NCBI GenBank assembly: GCA_015680685.1
Contig: MNCI01002708.1
Coordinates: 93,921-157,920, forward strand
Direction of reading: 5' to 3'
DNA length: 64,000 nt
Source: Gnetum montanum
Lineage: Eukaryota > Streptophyta > Gnetopsida > Gnetales > Gnetaceae
The notes beneath the pieces are model-generated. The model made no database searches. It saw nothing but the letters and a program-made list of their open reading frames with translations, and was not told where the DNA came from. A program made the position numbers and the translations under genes. This document shows positions 1 to 11,425 of the stretch, in pieces. Each line of letters opens with the position of its first letter. Positions within the stretch are counted from its first letter, which is position 1.

Positions 1-1470
1 TTTAGATTTAGGGGCTCTTGTCTAAATTCCTCAGGAATCTCCAACTTCCCCTAGTTAATATTTTCAAAGTTAAGGGCTATAAGTTGGCAATGAACTTGCT
101 CTAGTGCGTCTATGCTCTCAACGTAAGGACTATTTATCCCCTCAGTCAGTTCCATGCATGTTATTGAGTTGCTCTCTTGATTAGCCATCAGCTACTGGGT
201 GTCTTTCTATCATGTGGTTGCTGCATATAGGCACTTTTGTATGTCAATGTCTTATGCACTTCGGTTGCATGCAAGCAATGTTAAACTTCACATCACCCAT
301 GATTTCTGCACGCAATGGCACCTTGTGTCACTATATGCGATGCATGGAACTTTCTTTTTCTCAATCTTTCCAAAAGTATTTTTCCTGGATATTTCTAAGG
401 AAATATTGCAAATTCCTAGGCGTGCATCTATTGTACTCAACCATGCCCTTCCCATTATTATCAGGAAGTCCCCTTTTTCATTGTTTATTTGGATCACCAG
501 GAAATCAGCTGGGTATGACCAACCACCCACGGTGGTAACAATGTCCTCAACCTATCCTAAAGGAACAGTGATGGAGTGGTCAGCTAGCTCTAAGCAAATA
601 TTGATCTTCTTGAGTGGAGGGAGGTTCCAGGTTTTATACAATTCTTGTGAGATTAAGTTGACTCTGGAACCTGAGTCAAGAAGAGCCTTATGAGGTTCAT
701 TCCTAGTGACTTGGAGATAAATTAGGGGGCTTCCAAGATCAGAGAGATTCTTGGAAAAGTGGCCTACCTTAATCCAATTAGTAACGATATGTGTTAACAT
801 AACTGTATGCATTGGGTGCAATTTTTGGTTTGAAGGGGGTCCCAAAATCTTATTTGGTACGGAGGTGTTTAGATGTTCAACCACTTGAGAGGGTGAGGGC
901 TTAGTTGGATTGTTGGTTCTGAAGAAAGGTCTTTTCGGTATAAGATTGTCAGGACCAACTAAGAATTGAGGATTGGAAGCCCTCGTGACATTAGGTTATT
1001 GTGGTTGAGCGGGAAATAACCTTGGCATTTTTGGAGTGGTTGGTGGTGGAGCTACCAACATAAGAGGTGTGGATGGATTTGGAGGATGGTATACATGTGG
1101 AGTATCCCTTCCAGGAGGGGGAGTCTGAAAATATTCCCGAACTGGGTAGTGACGTCGTGGGGTTGTGTGACCCATAGAGTCACTTGGAAAAACTGGCTAC
1201 TACACATAGTATCCATATGGGTATGGTTGCTGGTAAGGGTATTGTTGTTTAGCCAGTGGCATCCTCCATGACTGTGGGTATTGCCACTACTAGTGTTGGT
1301 TGATAGGTTGTGATAGAGTTCCACTTGGATAGTATGTTAACGGTTGGTGGAACTGTCTTGGGTTACCTTGGGGATAAGGTAACCTTCGGGGTGCCTGCCG
1401 TTTATTAAGTCTTGGGTTGAGTGCATACACCCTAGACTCCTGTAGATGTGAGATTATTGGGCAACATCCC
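1..1470 (-). pseudogene. Gypsy gag C-terminus and retropepsin-like protease (E0), broken
   Basis: The minus strand at about 1470-890 encodes a Gln/Pro/Tyr-rich tail (an AKQQYPYQQPYPYGYYV-like stretch) corresponding to the Gag C-terminus of elements A and H. Positions 884-552 then encode the start of an aspartic protease with the active-site segment ALLDSGSRVNLIS, and 530-288 the second half with the family's typical hydrophobic segment LIIMGRAWL. These are hallmarks of plant Gypsy Gag-Pol, where the protease cuts the polyprotein. Frame changes and stops separate the pieces, so no intact protein is made. The reverse transcriptase expected next is beyond the left edge. Confidence 0.8.
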
Positions 1471-2495
1471 TAATGAGACGCGATATTGCATTGGCCGTGA
1501 TATCGCGTACGCGATATCGTGTCTTCCCCTACGATATCACGTATGCCATATTGCGGTGCGCCATCATATTTATAAATAAGAGGTGGCTTCCCCTTATTTC
1601 ATAATCCTAGGATAGAAGTAGGGAAACTCTGGTAGATTGATCACTCCAGAGATAGAATAATTTCCATGTGCCCGTAGTAGGAGTCCCAAAGTGAATGGAT
1701 CTTTATTCGAGCAACATTATACTTGAACGCAAGTTGTGTACGGCAATAAAGACGAGCTTTCCGGATAAACCTTGCAGTGCATGGAATAGGATTTTATTAC
1801 ATGTTATTTATTGTTTTTGTAACATGGAATGAGTACAACTTGATTATGAGCATTTACGGATGTGTACGGATAATCAAGGAACGGATGCTCATTACGATTA
1901 GATTCTCTCTCACCCTTGTCTCCTAGTAACACGGGATGAGTACGACTTGATTACAAGCATTTAAGGATGTGTACGAATAATCAAGAAATGGATGCTCATC
2001 ATGCTTAGGCTAATTAAGTACCTCAGTACGACCACTTCGAGTGCGTGCGTTATGTGTGGTGATCCCAGCAACGATTAGCGTTTGGTAGCCGCAGTTGCAT
2101 AGGTTCAGGGTGTGTACAGTAAGTGGGAACGGATGCTGATGCTAGGTAATTTAGACTTAGTGCATTAGTTAGAGTTAGTACTTAGTTTCTCAACCCTTTA
2201 CCTGTTAGCATAGAAGACATAAAACATAAAAAACATAAAAATCATATACCTTAGACTTACTTAATCATACATCGTGACAAATACAAGTAAGTCTGGGAAG
2301 ATAACGAATACTTAACCCTAAGTGTTCCAAGAGGTCTGTAGGCATTTAGTTTGCGGTGTTCGACCAGATTGTGCATTCTACACTCATATTCGTATGGTTG
2401 AGTGTAGGGGTATCTTGCCACTCNAGTTCGACCAGATTGTGCATTCTACACTCGTATTCGTATGGTTGAGTGTAGGGGTATCTTGCCACTCATCA
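1471..2495 (+). repeat. 5' LTR of E1
   Basis: Begins TAATGAGACG (a decayed TGATGGGACG) and ends CTCATCA. The first ~95 bp carry GATATC-centred palindromes, followed by a TATA box (TATAAATAAG at 1571-1580). It contains one copy of the 141-bp segment that is doubled in the 3' LTR, and an extra 66-bp duplication around an ambiguous base at 2424. Confidence 0.9.
2358..2491 (+). repeat. 66-bp direct duplication with ambiguous base N at 2424
   Basis: 2358-2423 and 2426-2491 are nearly identical (one visible A/G difference) and are separated by N plus one base. No other LTR here has this duplication. The ambiguous base at the joint makes a sequencing or assembly artefact likely. Confidence 0.8.
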
Positions 2496-2515
2496 TTGGG
2501 GTCATTTCCGGGGAC
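2496..2515 (+). other. Primer binding site of E1 (tRNA-Asp type)
   Basis: TTGGGGTCATTTCCGGGGAC directly follows the LTR. It resembles TGGCGCCGTTGCCGGGGA, the complement of the plant tRNA-Asp 3' end, with several changes. E0, A, G and H have related sites in the same place. Confidence 0.6.
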
Positions 2516-2734
2516 TAAGTGTTTGTGCGTCGAATAGAACATAAAGGATATCACTCAAATCTAAATGAACCTTCGGGTTAATTAACAGAAAAATTTTATA
2601 ATGGTGAAATAGCACACCAATAAAAATATCTTCTTCTCACAAAAGTAATTCACTACCTAGGACTAATACTAGAGATAGTCGGTAACATAAAACAGATAAC
2701 CAAAATCAGCCAAGTCCTAAATAATACAAGATAG

Positions 2735-4160
2735 TCTATACTCATCCCCATGAGTATCTTCCTGAATTTACCTTTATCCTCCATCAAGACAAACAGCTGC
2801 AATAGAGAGATCTACAACGTAACATCGTGTTACCCCTAGATCGATCAATCCCTAACATGCTCTTCCATGCTTTAGCACAGGTAGGCATGACAAAATTATT
2901 TGCTGAATACGTTGTGGAAGAATTTGATATAAAGAATTATCATCCCATAGAAGTGCAATGTATGAGGGACTTAAGGCAGGAGGGACAACATACACTTTTG
3001 AAGGGAAACACCCCACACATCCTTAGCGAAATAGGAGATGAGGAACCCCTTATAATGAGTTCTTTAGCAAATGATGTTCCCCCTCCTCACGATGGTGAGG
3101 AGGTTAGGCATCAGAACCTATGATCAATGATACATAACCTTGGTTCTAATCCCCGTGAATGCCAACTGCTCACAGAAGGAACAACCACTCATGCTAAGGA
3201 TGGGCACTTAGATCGTCATAATGATTGTGGCTGAAGCAGCAGAAGAGAAGGTAAGAAAGATAGCCATGGTGATGGTTCCCCTTCTTCTTCCCCTTCATCT
3301 CACCATTCACCCTCTCCTTCCACATCTAGGCAGAGCCACCATGAACGTAACGGTGAGGATAAGGGTAAGAAAGACGAGAGACCTCAATGAGAAATTCAAG
3401 AGAGAGGATAAGGGCAAGGACGTAGGGAGAGTAGGGAACCATGCAGACATCACAGGCATCATGAAAAAGATGATCATGAAGAGCCCCTACTCGTAACCTG
3501 AAGTATGCTTGACATGACAGAGGCTGTTAGGATTCCAACAAGGCACCAAAAGGACAGTTGGATCAAGCGTTTAGACATGAATAATATCCCAAGTTTGGAA
3601 GGGGGATACAATGCTAATCTGTAGCATCATTTACAGGCATTCCACGATGCCTGTGCCTTGCAAAATATAGAAAATGAGTGGCAAAAGGTTAAGTTGTTCC
3701 CAAGGACACTCACTAAAGAAGCAGAGAGTTGGTACTAGTCCTTAGAACTGGAAACCATCAGGAGGTGGAGTACGATGCTAGAACTCTTCAATAATAAATA
3801 TCAGACATACTCCAAAGTGTCCAATTTGTGTAAGCAGATCCAAGGCTGGAAACAAGGTACTTATGAACCCTTGGATGCTGCCATGGCCCACTACTACACA
3901 TTGTTACATCGTAGTCTGGTCCATGGATATGCTTAGCGGGATCAACTTCGCCACATCGTGGATGGGCTAAGGCATGAAACGAGAAGAACCCTTGGGACTT
4001 ATGCCCAAGGGTGTCTATCACAACTTAGAGCCCATGAAGTACATCGCTTGTTAGAACAAGTAGCACAAGAAGAAGGTGAGCTACGTAAGAGGGAAAGTGT
4101 GGAAGAATACAACCGTGATCCCTTCCTTCGAAAGAAGGGAGTGAAATTCTGTGATGAGGA
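2735..4160 (+). pseudogene. Gypsy Gag of E1, broken
   Basis: Fragments in order match the Gag of E0, G and H. 2735-3123 is the N-terminal region (a THPHEYLPEFTFILHQDKQ-like segment, then LFAEYVVEEFD). Next is a Ser/Arg/His-rich segment (about 3180-3490). The Retrotrans_gag core is around 3510-3850, with a FHDACALQNIENEW-like stretch and RRWSTMLELFNNKYQ. A C-terminal part follows at 3958-4150 (LRHETRRTLGTYAQG, EEGELRKRESVEEYN). Stops such as TAG at about 2803, where relatives have Trp, and frame changes break it. The usual start codon region near 2700 is missing or decayed. Gag would package element RNA into particles. Confidence 0.75.
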
Positions 4161-6037
4161 GCTACGTTTTTGTTTTACACTTTTTTATCTTACATATTTT
4201 TGTTTTACATGTTTCCATTTTACAAATTTCTTTAACTTTTCTTATTTTTGTTTTACAACATCATTATACTTTTCCAATTTTTGTGTGTACGTGTGTGTCA
4301 TCCACCATGTAAGTTCATCACCTAATAAGTGTTCTTCCCGATGGTATGAACTGTTTTTCATTGATTGCTAATGTTTGGTTTTTACCTTAAAGTTATGATG
4401 TTGATACTAAGGTATGTTCTTTTGATATGGCAAGAAATGAGTCCACTTCATCCATCCATCCACTAGTTTCTATGGTCTCCCTTAGCTCGGAAATGTACAG
4501 TCCCTTTCTAATTAAGAACTTTAACGAACTAATGACTGGGTATTTCTCAAACTAAGGAAGGAATCAAGGTTTGAAAAGGGTGTGACTTCAAGGGAACTTG
4601 ATGCATTTGTGTTGGCCATACTCGTAGATGCTTGGATGTTTTCTTCTTGAGTTTTCTTACTATTCCGATGTTACCCAATTATTGGAAGCTGAGCCAATAA
4701 AAATAACAAGTCTTTGCATGGTGTGGTTCTCATGCATAAAAACAAAAAACACAAAAAAAAGAAAGAAAAAGAAAACAAAGAAAAGTGAGACTTCAAAGCA
4801 CACCCCTTAGAAGAAATAAAATTAGGCTACAAGCACTGGTTATGGAACCAAAAATGTTCCCTCTAACTAAGGTCCTTCTCGCTTCCCATTCTCTCCTTTG
4901 TTTCGTTGGAATGGTGGTGGCTATTGGAAGAAGCATTTTTGTTATTCAAGTGGATGGTTTGACCAAGTGCGTTGATGTGAAGTCACTAGATGTGGTTGGT
5001 TTGAGGCCAGAGTTGGAATGAGATTTGCCAAGTCACATTAATCATGAAACACACAAGGGGCTGTACACCACCTTGTTCTTGGGATTCCATTCCATTCTCT
5101 TCTCTCCATCCTTCTCTCCATTGTTCACCTCATTGACAGTTGTATCACTAGTGTATATTTTGGTAGATGCATTATTTTCTTTTTGGTAAATTCTCATGGT
5201 TAAGACTTTAACTCTTATTCCAAAGGACATTCCCAGAGCCTATGGACTCTTTGAATGTGGGATTGTCAAAGCATTAAGGGCATGACCCTGCTTTGGGGAG
5301 GACCCATTGGCATTCCTATTTGGTGCACTAGTTAACTTCTTTCCCTTCACATTTTTGCAATTAGTTTTATTTTGTTCATTTCCATCTTGACATCTATTTC
5401 ATTGATGTCTTATTTGTCTCTTTTTATCCATCTTCTTGTTCTTATTCTTTCTTCATTCTATCGCTATCAAAGGTTTACGATTAGTCATGGGGGTACAGGG
5501 CCCAATTTTTTTGATTTTCTCCTAACCCCTGCACCTTCGGTAGTTGTCATTTATATATTCCTAGATCCTTAATCAGCCATACCACAACCCAGCTAATAGA
5601 CTTACACCAAAGTAAGGTATCAATTACATGATAATTCATCTACCCTTGCTAATACAAGAACTATGTTGTGTGTGCAGATGATGATCATGCAACAACGGAC
5701 CAGATTTGGAGGGAGCACTTGGAATGGAGCAGTGATGGAAGTAGCTATTCAAGGAGCGAGATCAATGATGCGCTTATGGATGGACAAAGAAAGACGCAAT
5801 CTTGGCATTGGCATCAGCAAAAATTCTTTCTCTCTCTCTTTCTCAATTGCCAATTAAGGCCTGATGTCAATGTAATAAGGTGTTCATCCTTGTTGTCATG
5901 AACACCAGTTGTTGAGTCTTGTAATGATGTTCCGTTCACATGTGATCCCATTAGTTTCCATTGAGTCAATAATCCCATACCTTCCCAATATTATTATAAT
6001 GAACTCGAGGATGAGTTTTCATTTAGTCATGGGGCTA
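4161..6037 (+). other. 3' noncoding interior of E1, including one small ORF
   Basis: T- and A-rich sequence homologous to the region after integrase in element A. It includes the GCATGGTGTGGTT ... AAAGCACACCCCTTAG pair (4717-4810) and an internal TTAGTCATGGGGGTA block (about 5482-5496). A 77-codon ORF at 5668-5901 begins a few bases after a splice-acceptor-like TGTGTGCAG. I do not recognise its product, and no counterpart was seen in A or G. The last 37 bases before 6038 are conserved with A and G and end in the polypurine tract TTAGTCATGGGGCTA. Confidence 0.6.
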
Positions 6038-7228
6038 TGATGGGACGCGATATCGCATGGGCTGCAATATCGCATATCACATCCCTCACGATATCGCGTA
6101 CGTGATATCGCATGGGCCGTGATATCACGTATTGCATCCCTCACGATATCACGTACGTGATATTGCATCTTCCCCTACAATATCGTGTATGCGATATCAT
6201 GGTGCGCCATCATATCTATAAATAAGAGGCGGCTTCCCCTTGTTTCATAATCCTAGGCTAGAAGTAGGGAAACTCTGGTAGATTGATCCCTCCAGAGATA
6301 GAATATTTTCCATGTGCTCATAGTAGGAGTCCCAAAGTTAACAGATCTTTATTCAAGCAACATTGTACTTGAACGCAAGTTGTGTATAGTAATAAAGATG
6401 AGCTTTCCAGATAAACCTTGCAGTGCATGGAATAGGATTTTATTACATGTTATTTCTTACATGTTATTTATTGTTTTCGTAATGCGGAATGAGTACGACT
6501 TGATTACGAGCATTTACAAATGTGTACAGATAATCAAGGAAATAATCAAGGACATGATTAGATTCTCTCTCACCCTTGTCTCCTAGTAATGCGGGATGAG
6601 TACGACTTGATTATGAGCATTTAAGGATGTGTACGGATAATCAAGGAATGGATGCTCATCACGCTTAGGCTAGTTAAGTGCCTCAGTATGACCACTTTGA
6701 TCATGTGCGTTACGTGTGGTGATCCCAGCAACGATTAGCATTTGGTAGTCACAGTTGCATAGGTTCAGGGTATGTATGATAAGTGGGAACGGATGCTCAT
6801 CACACTTAGGCTAGTTAAGTGCCTCAGTATGACCACTTTGAGCATGTGCGTTATGTGTGGTGATCCCAGCAATGACTAGCATTTGGTAGTCATAGTTGCA
6901 TAGGTTCAGGGTATGTACGGTAAGTGGGAATGGATGCTGATGCTAGGTAATTTAGACTTAGTGCATTAGTTAGAGTTAGTACTTAGTTTCTCAACCCTTT
7001 ACCTATTAGCGTAGAAGAAATAAAACATAAAAACCATAAAGTTCATATACCTTAGACTTGCTTAACCATACACTGTAACAAATACAAGTAATTCTAGGAA
7101 GACAACAAATAATTAACCCTAAGTGTTCCAAGAGGCGTGTAGGCATTTAGTCTGCAGAGTTGGACTGGATCGTGCGTGCTATGCTCGTATTCGTATAGTT
7201 GAGTGTAGGGGTATCTCGTCGCTCATCA
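6038..7228 (+). repeat. 3' LTR of E1
   Basis: Begins TGATGGGACG and ends GCTCATCA, followed by the target duplication ATCCC. The U3 start (6038-6212) is an array of palindromes such as CGATATCG and TACGTGATATCGCATG, then TATAAATAAG at 6217-6226. It is longer than the 5' LTR because it has more palindromes and a tandem 141-bp duplication. Confidence 0.9.
6650..6931 (+). repeat. 141-bp tandem duplication inside E1 3' LTR
   Basis: Two copies (6650-6790, 6791-6931), each starting GGATGCTCATCAC. A third start (GGATGCTGATG) follows at 6932. The 5' LTR has a single copy, so the duplication arose after insertion or by recombination with a relative. Confidence 0.85.
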
Positions 7229-7233
7229 ATCCC

Positions 7234-9047
7234 TTAGGATGGTCATATTGGTAGATCTCACATCCACCATCATTGTTTGTATCCGAATCCACAACCTCAT
7301 CGGTGGTTGTCATCTTTCCCTTACCCTTGTTACGTGCAGGGTCTAAGTCTCTCCTATTTTTCTTATCCTTATCACTACTTCGTTCCTCCTTAGACTCTTC
7401 TATGATTTTCAAGATAGTTTCAATTTTACTATCTAAGGAGCTCCATATTTCATCTACCTTAGCCGACACTTCGGTTGTTAGCTTTTGGAGCGTAAAGGTT
7501 TTTCTATTCACCAACTCCTTGAGTGGTGACTCATCCTCTTCATCGCATAATCTCACTCCCCTCTTTCAGAGGGAAGGATTACGGTTGTACTCTTCCGTGC
7601 TTTCTCATTTTCGTAGCTCCCCCTCTTCTTTGGCTACTTGCTCCAACAATTGATGAATTTCATGGGATCTAAGTTTAGATAATATCCCTTGGGCATATGT
7701 CCCAAGGGTTCTCCTAGTTTTGTACCTTAGCCCATCTACAAGGTGGTAGATTTGATCCTGTTGTGCATAGCCATGGCCTGGGCAACGATGTAGCAATGCA
7801 TAATATCAGCCCATGGTAGCATCCAAGGGTTCATGATTACCTTGTTTCCATCCTTGGATCTATTTATGCAAGTTGGACACTCTGGAGTACATTTGATATT
7901 TATCGTTGAATAACTCTAGCATTGTACTCCATCGTCTAATAGTTCCTAGTTTTAAGGATTGGTACCAACTTTCTGCTTCTTTGATGAATGTGCTGAGAAA
8001 AAACTTTAATTTTTGCCACTCTTTTTCGATAATTTTGCAAGGTGCAAGAATCATGAAATGCCTATAAGTGATTTTGTGGATCAGCGTTGTATCCTCCCTC
8101 AAATCGGGAAATATGATTAATGTCTAGTCTCTTGATTCGGCTATCTTTCTGGTGCCTTGTAGGGGTTCATCATGATCATCTCTCTCATGATGTCTATGAT
8201 GCCTACATTGTTCCCTACTTTTCCTTCTTTCATGCCTTGACTGCCTAGAGTGCCCTCATCCTTGCTCTCGACTCTCTTGTCAAGGTCTCTCATTTTGCTT
8301 ACCCTTATCCTCACTGTTGTGCTCTTTATGGTTGTGTCCTGATGTGGAAGGAGAGGGTGAATGATGTGATGAAGGAGAAGAAGAAGGGGAACCTTCACCA
8401 TGACGATGTTTCTTACCTTCTCTTTTATGGTTATGACCCTAATCATGATGATGATCCAAGTTCCCATCCTTATCTTTTGTTTGTATTCCCTCATTGAACA
8501 CTTGGTGTTCATGGGTATCAGAACCAGGGTTATGAATCGTGGAGCGTAAGTTCTGATACCCCACCTCCTCACCATTATTAGGAGGGGGAACATCTTTTGA
8601 TAGAGAACTTGTTATAACTGGTTCACCATCTCCAATTTCACTTAGGATGTGCAGGACCCCTTTACCCTTCATCGATGTATGGTAACTCTCCTGCCATGAG
8701 TCCCTTAAACATTGTGCTGCTATGGAATGGTAATCCCTTGTATCGAAATCTCCTACAACGTATTCAACTTATAGCTACATCATGCCTATCTGTGCAAGAG
8801 CATGAAGGAGCATATTAGGGACTGCCTGATCTAGAGGTAACACTATGTTACCTTGTAAATCTCACCAACGCAGTTATTCATCCTAATGGAGGATAAAAGT
8901 AAAATCGGGTATATACTCATCGGGATGAGTATATACCACCTGGTACTATTGAGGAACTGGCGGTTCTCGGTTATGCATGTTAGACTGCTGACTGTTTCTT
9001 GTATGATCCATAGGTGGTGAACTACTCTTATGAGAAGAAGAAGACAT
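7234..9047 (-). pseudogene. Gypsy Gag of E0, broken
   Basis: The start ATG is at 9047-9045 and is followed by a Ser-rich MSSSSHKSSSPP-like N-terminus. Next come the conserved FTFILH region, a Ser/His/Arg-rich linker (about 8600-8160), the Retrotrans_gag core at 8102-7860 (KEAESWYQSLKLGTIRRWS, LELFNDKYQMYS) and 7796-7605 (LLHRCPGHGYAQQDQ, LVDGLRYKTRRTLGTYAQG). Finally there is a charged, possibly coiled-coil segment at 7556-7250 ending in the CEIYQYDHPKG motif. Several stops and frame changes are present. The frame breaks off at the E1 insertion and resumes at 1470. Confidence 0.8.
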
Positions 9048-9170
9048 TGTTTCTTATTTGATGTGCTAATTAACCATATTTAAATTTTTGTTTAATTAAC
9101 CCTAAGGGTTCATTTAAGCTCCCAACGATGTGAGTGATTTCCTATGTTCTACTTAGCGCACAAACACTTA

Positions 9171-9190
9171 GTCCCTGGCCATGGCGCCAA
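9171..9190 (-). other. Primer binding site of E0 (tRNA-Asp type)
   Basis: On the minus strand TTGGCGCCATGGCCAGGGAC follows the LTR immediately. It matches the complement of the plant tRNA-Asp 3' end (TGGCGCCGTTGCCGGGGA) at 15 of 18 positions. This site is typical of Athila/Tat-type Gypsy elements (family knowledge from memory). Confidence 0.75.
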
Positions 9191-10001
9191 TGATGAGTGG
9201 CAAGGTATCCCTACGCTCAACCATACGAATACGAGCGTTACACACGTGATCTGGTTGAACTCCGCAGACTAAGTGCCTACACACCTTATGGAACACTTAA
9301 GGTTAATCGTTTGTTGTCTTCCCAGACTTACTTGTATTTGTCATGGTTGTATGATTAAGTAAGTCTGAGGTATGTGATTTTTATATCTTTTCTGTTTTAT
9401 CTCCTATGCTGATGAGCTGAAGGTTGAAGAGACTAATTAACTAAATTTAACTAAATAAATAAGCCTTAATTAACCTAGCATCAGTATCCGTTTTCACTTA
9501 TTGTTCACACCCTGAACCAATGCAACCTTTGGGCTTACTAAATGCTATTCGTTGTTGGGATTACCAAGTGTAACGCACGTGGTCAAAGTAGTCGTACTGA
9601 ATGCACTTAACTAGGAAAGAAGGGTTGAGAGAGATTTAATTAAGTAAGAAAGCATTTAAAAAATGAACAATAAATAACAATAATTAAAGTCCTATTTAGC
9701 CTATTCCATGCAATGCAAGGTTTATCCAAGAAGTTCATCTTTATTTCCATACACAAACTTGTGTTCAGGTATAATATTTTCTCGAATAAAGATCCGTTCA
9801 CTTTGGAGCTCCTATTGTAGGCACATGGAAATTATTCTATCTCTAGAGAGGTAAATCTGCCAGAGTTTCGCTATGGTCTAGGCCTAGAATTGAGAAACAA
9901 GGGAGAGTTGCCTCTTATTTATAGACGGTGCACTACGATATTGCGGCGAACGCGATATCGCATAAGCGATATCGTGGCCCATGCGATATTACGTCCCATC
10001 A
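9191..10001 (-). repeat. 5' LTR of E0
   Basis: On the minus strand it runs TGATGGGACG ... CTCATCA. The U3 start (10001-9926) carries GCGATATCG-type palindromes, then a TATA box (complement of TTATTTATAG at about 9915-9924). CTTGG at 10002-10006 would be one half of its target duplication; the other half is outside the window. Confidence 0.85.
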
Positions 10002-10006
10002 CTTGG

Positions 10007-10353
10007 TGATCCCAGAAGTAGCTCCATGAAGTCCAAGACATGTACAAACAATTAAGAGTGGATATCATTACCATAGGCTAACTTAGACTTTATTTTTTAT
10101 TATTCATTAGTGAATCAATTTATTTCTTTTTATCACTAGGAGTAGCATAGAATTAGAAAACATCATACATCTCACTTTGGACTACACCATATGTGACAAA
10201 GCTACCACTAGTCCAAGTGGGAAGATAGCAAATTGTGATCAAAGCAAAACAATCTAGATGCCACAACTAGTCCCATCTATGAAATTTGGCCAGATAATGC
10301 ATAAACGCTTATGATTTGTATGGTTGAGAATAGAGGTACCTCACTGCTCATCA
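10007..10353 (+). repeat. 3' part of an older LTR (J), interrupted by E0
   Basis: R/U5-like sequence of the same LTR superfamily, with conserved blocks (GTGATCCCAG, AAGTGGGAAGATAG, ATGGTTGAG.ATAG.GGTACC) and end GCTCATCA at 10353. No primer site follows, so it was a 3' LTR or solo LTR. Its start lies left of E0, outside the window. Confidence 0.7.
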
Positions 10354-10590
10354 ATCTCTAACCTTTGGACTAACATATTGTATGCACTTATGTTGTGCTT
10401 ACAAGCAAATGATCATTGAGGTATAGTTTATCTTGAGTCCACTATAGAATACTTAGCTACTTTTAGACTAAGAGTGGTGTCAAGTGTTACTTCTCTACAG
10501 TAATGTCATTACACTTGGTATTAAAGCCAAGGTTATGAATCATGGTTCATTGTAGGAAGCATGAGTGTATGGGAAAAAAGACATGGTGAA

Positions 10591-10750
10591 GTGACTTCAA
10601 ATAGGGAGCATATTTTCTTAATTATGTTTTCAAAAGTAGGGAGTGACAATTTGTATCTTGACTTCAAGTAGGAAGCACATGTTCTTGATTGTGTCTTTGA
10701 ATGGGAAGCACAAATTTCTATTGTAACTTAAAGTAGAAAGCACAATTTTG
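10591..10750 (+). repeat. Degenerate tandem repeat, ~5 units of 30-37 bp
   Basis: Units share a core like TTCAAGTAGGAAGCACA followed by a T-rich tail (e.g. GACTTCAAATAGGGAGCA, GACTTCAAGTAGGAAGCACA, TTTGAATGGGAAGCACA, CTTAAAGTAGAAAGCACA). The order and spacing are irregular. Confidence 0.6.
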
Positions 10751-10795
10751 GTGATAGAGGAATGAGTACCTTCCAATTTCTTCACACTTGTATTA

Positions 10796-10850
10796 TAATA
10801 ATGAGGTATTAGCCTAGTGATAAGACTCTTAATTTAAAAGCTCTAATGCA
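10796..10850 (+). repeat. SINE-like fragment (A-box part only)
   Basis: ATGAGGTATTAGCCTAGTGA and the following AAGACTCTT match the 5' end of the SINE-like repeats at 12140-12253 and 12560-12660 in the opposite orientation. No convincing B box follows. Confidence 0.45.
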
Positions 10851-11049
10851 AAGTGTATTACTATAGTGTATAGTGAGATGATTCAAATTTTGGGCAAGTC
10901 TTGCTCTACATTGAAAGGTTTGTATCATTTGCATGAAAAAGGGCAAGCATTTTCTTCCTTGACCTATGTTGCATGAGCATCTCTAAAACTTAATTGGATA
11001 TCAAATTGGATTTTTTTTATTTCTATCTTTATTTTTTTGAAAGGGGTGC

Positions 11050-11425
11050 GGGAAAGGAAGGATGTATTAGACCCCAAAATATGAATAATAATATTAAAAA
11101 AATTTCAAAGTAAAGCAGATCATTAAAGAGAGAGTATAAAGAAAAAGCCCAATGATTTTGGGGATACCTTTTTAGGTTTCCATCCTTACAATAAATTCTA
11201 AAAATCCTTCTCTCTAAGGTAGAAAAAGGATCAAGCTTTACCCTCATTCAAAAGCACCTTATGAGTTTTCACTTCTTACTAAAGGGTTTCTTGTAAAGAG
11301 AAGAAGAAAACTCTCTCTCAAGATGAAAGAATACATCAATCAGAAATAAAGAACAAATAGCAACTAAAGCTAAAAACTTTCTATCCTTAAGCCTCCAAAA
11401 CAGAAAGAAATTTCTAAATGACATA
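11050..11425 (+). repeat. Dispersed repeat copy 1 (pair with 13008-13375)
   Basis: The two copies lie in the same orientation and share, in order, blocks such as AAAGAGAGAGT.TAAAGAAAAAGCCCAA, TTTTGGGGAT, TTTTTAGGTTT.CATCCTTA, TTTTCACTTCTTACTAAAGG and TACATCAATCA. The element type is unknown and no coding sequence was recognised. Confidence 0.75.

Larger units (their letters stand above)
1471..7228 (+). mobile_element. Complete gag-only Gypsy element E1 (non-autonomous)
   Basis: The element has two LTRs (1471-2495 and 6038-7228) and is flanked by the perfect 5-bp duplication ATCCC (1466-1470 and 7229-7233). It is inserted in the gag of E0 in opposite orientation. The 3.5 kb interior holds a primer site, a broken gag (2735-4160) and then, with no protease, reverse transcriptase or integrase, 3' noncoding sequence homologous to the 3' region of element A. 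It therefore had to move with enzymes from another element, or lost pol later. The gag-to-3' jump is near 4160. The first LTR base pair has decayed from TG to TA. Confidence 0.9.
1..10001 (-). mobile_element. Ty3/Gypsy element E0, 5' part; truncated by window edge, split by E1
   Basis: Read on the minus strand, the element starts with a 5' LTR (10001 down to 9191), then a tRNA-Asp-like primer site, gag (9047 to 7234), and after an interruption by E1 (1471-7228 plus the duplicated ATCCC) continues with the end of gag and the protease (1470 to 1). Reverse transcriptase, integrase and the 3' LTR must lie left of the window. The gag sequence is cut exactly at the E1 duplication and resumes in the same order, so the two blocks are one element. 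Its LTR is of the same GATATC-palindrome family as E1, so E1 may have been mobilised by relatives of E0 (inference). Confidence 0.85.
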
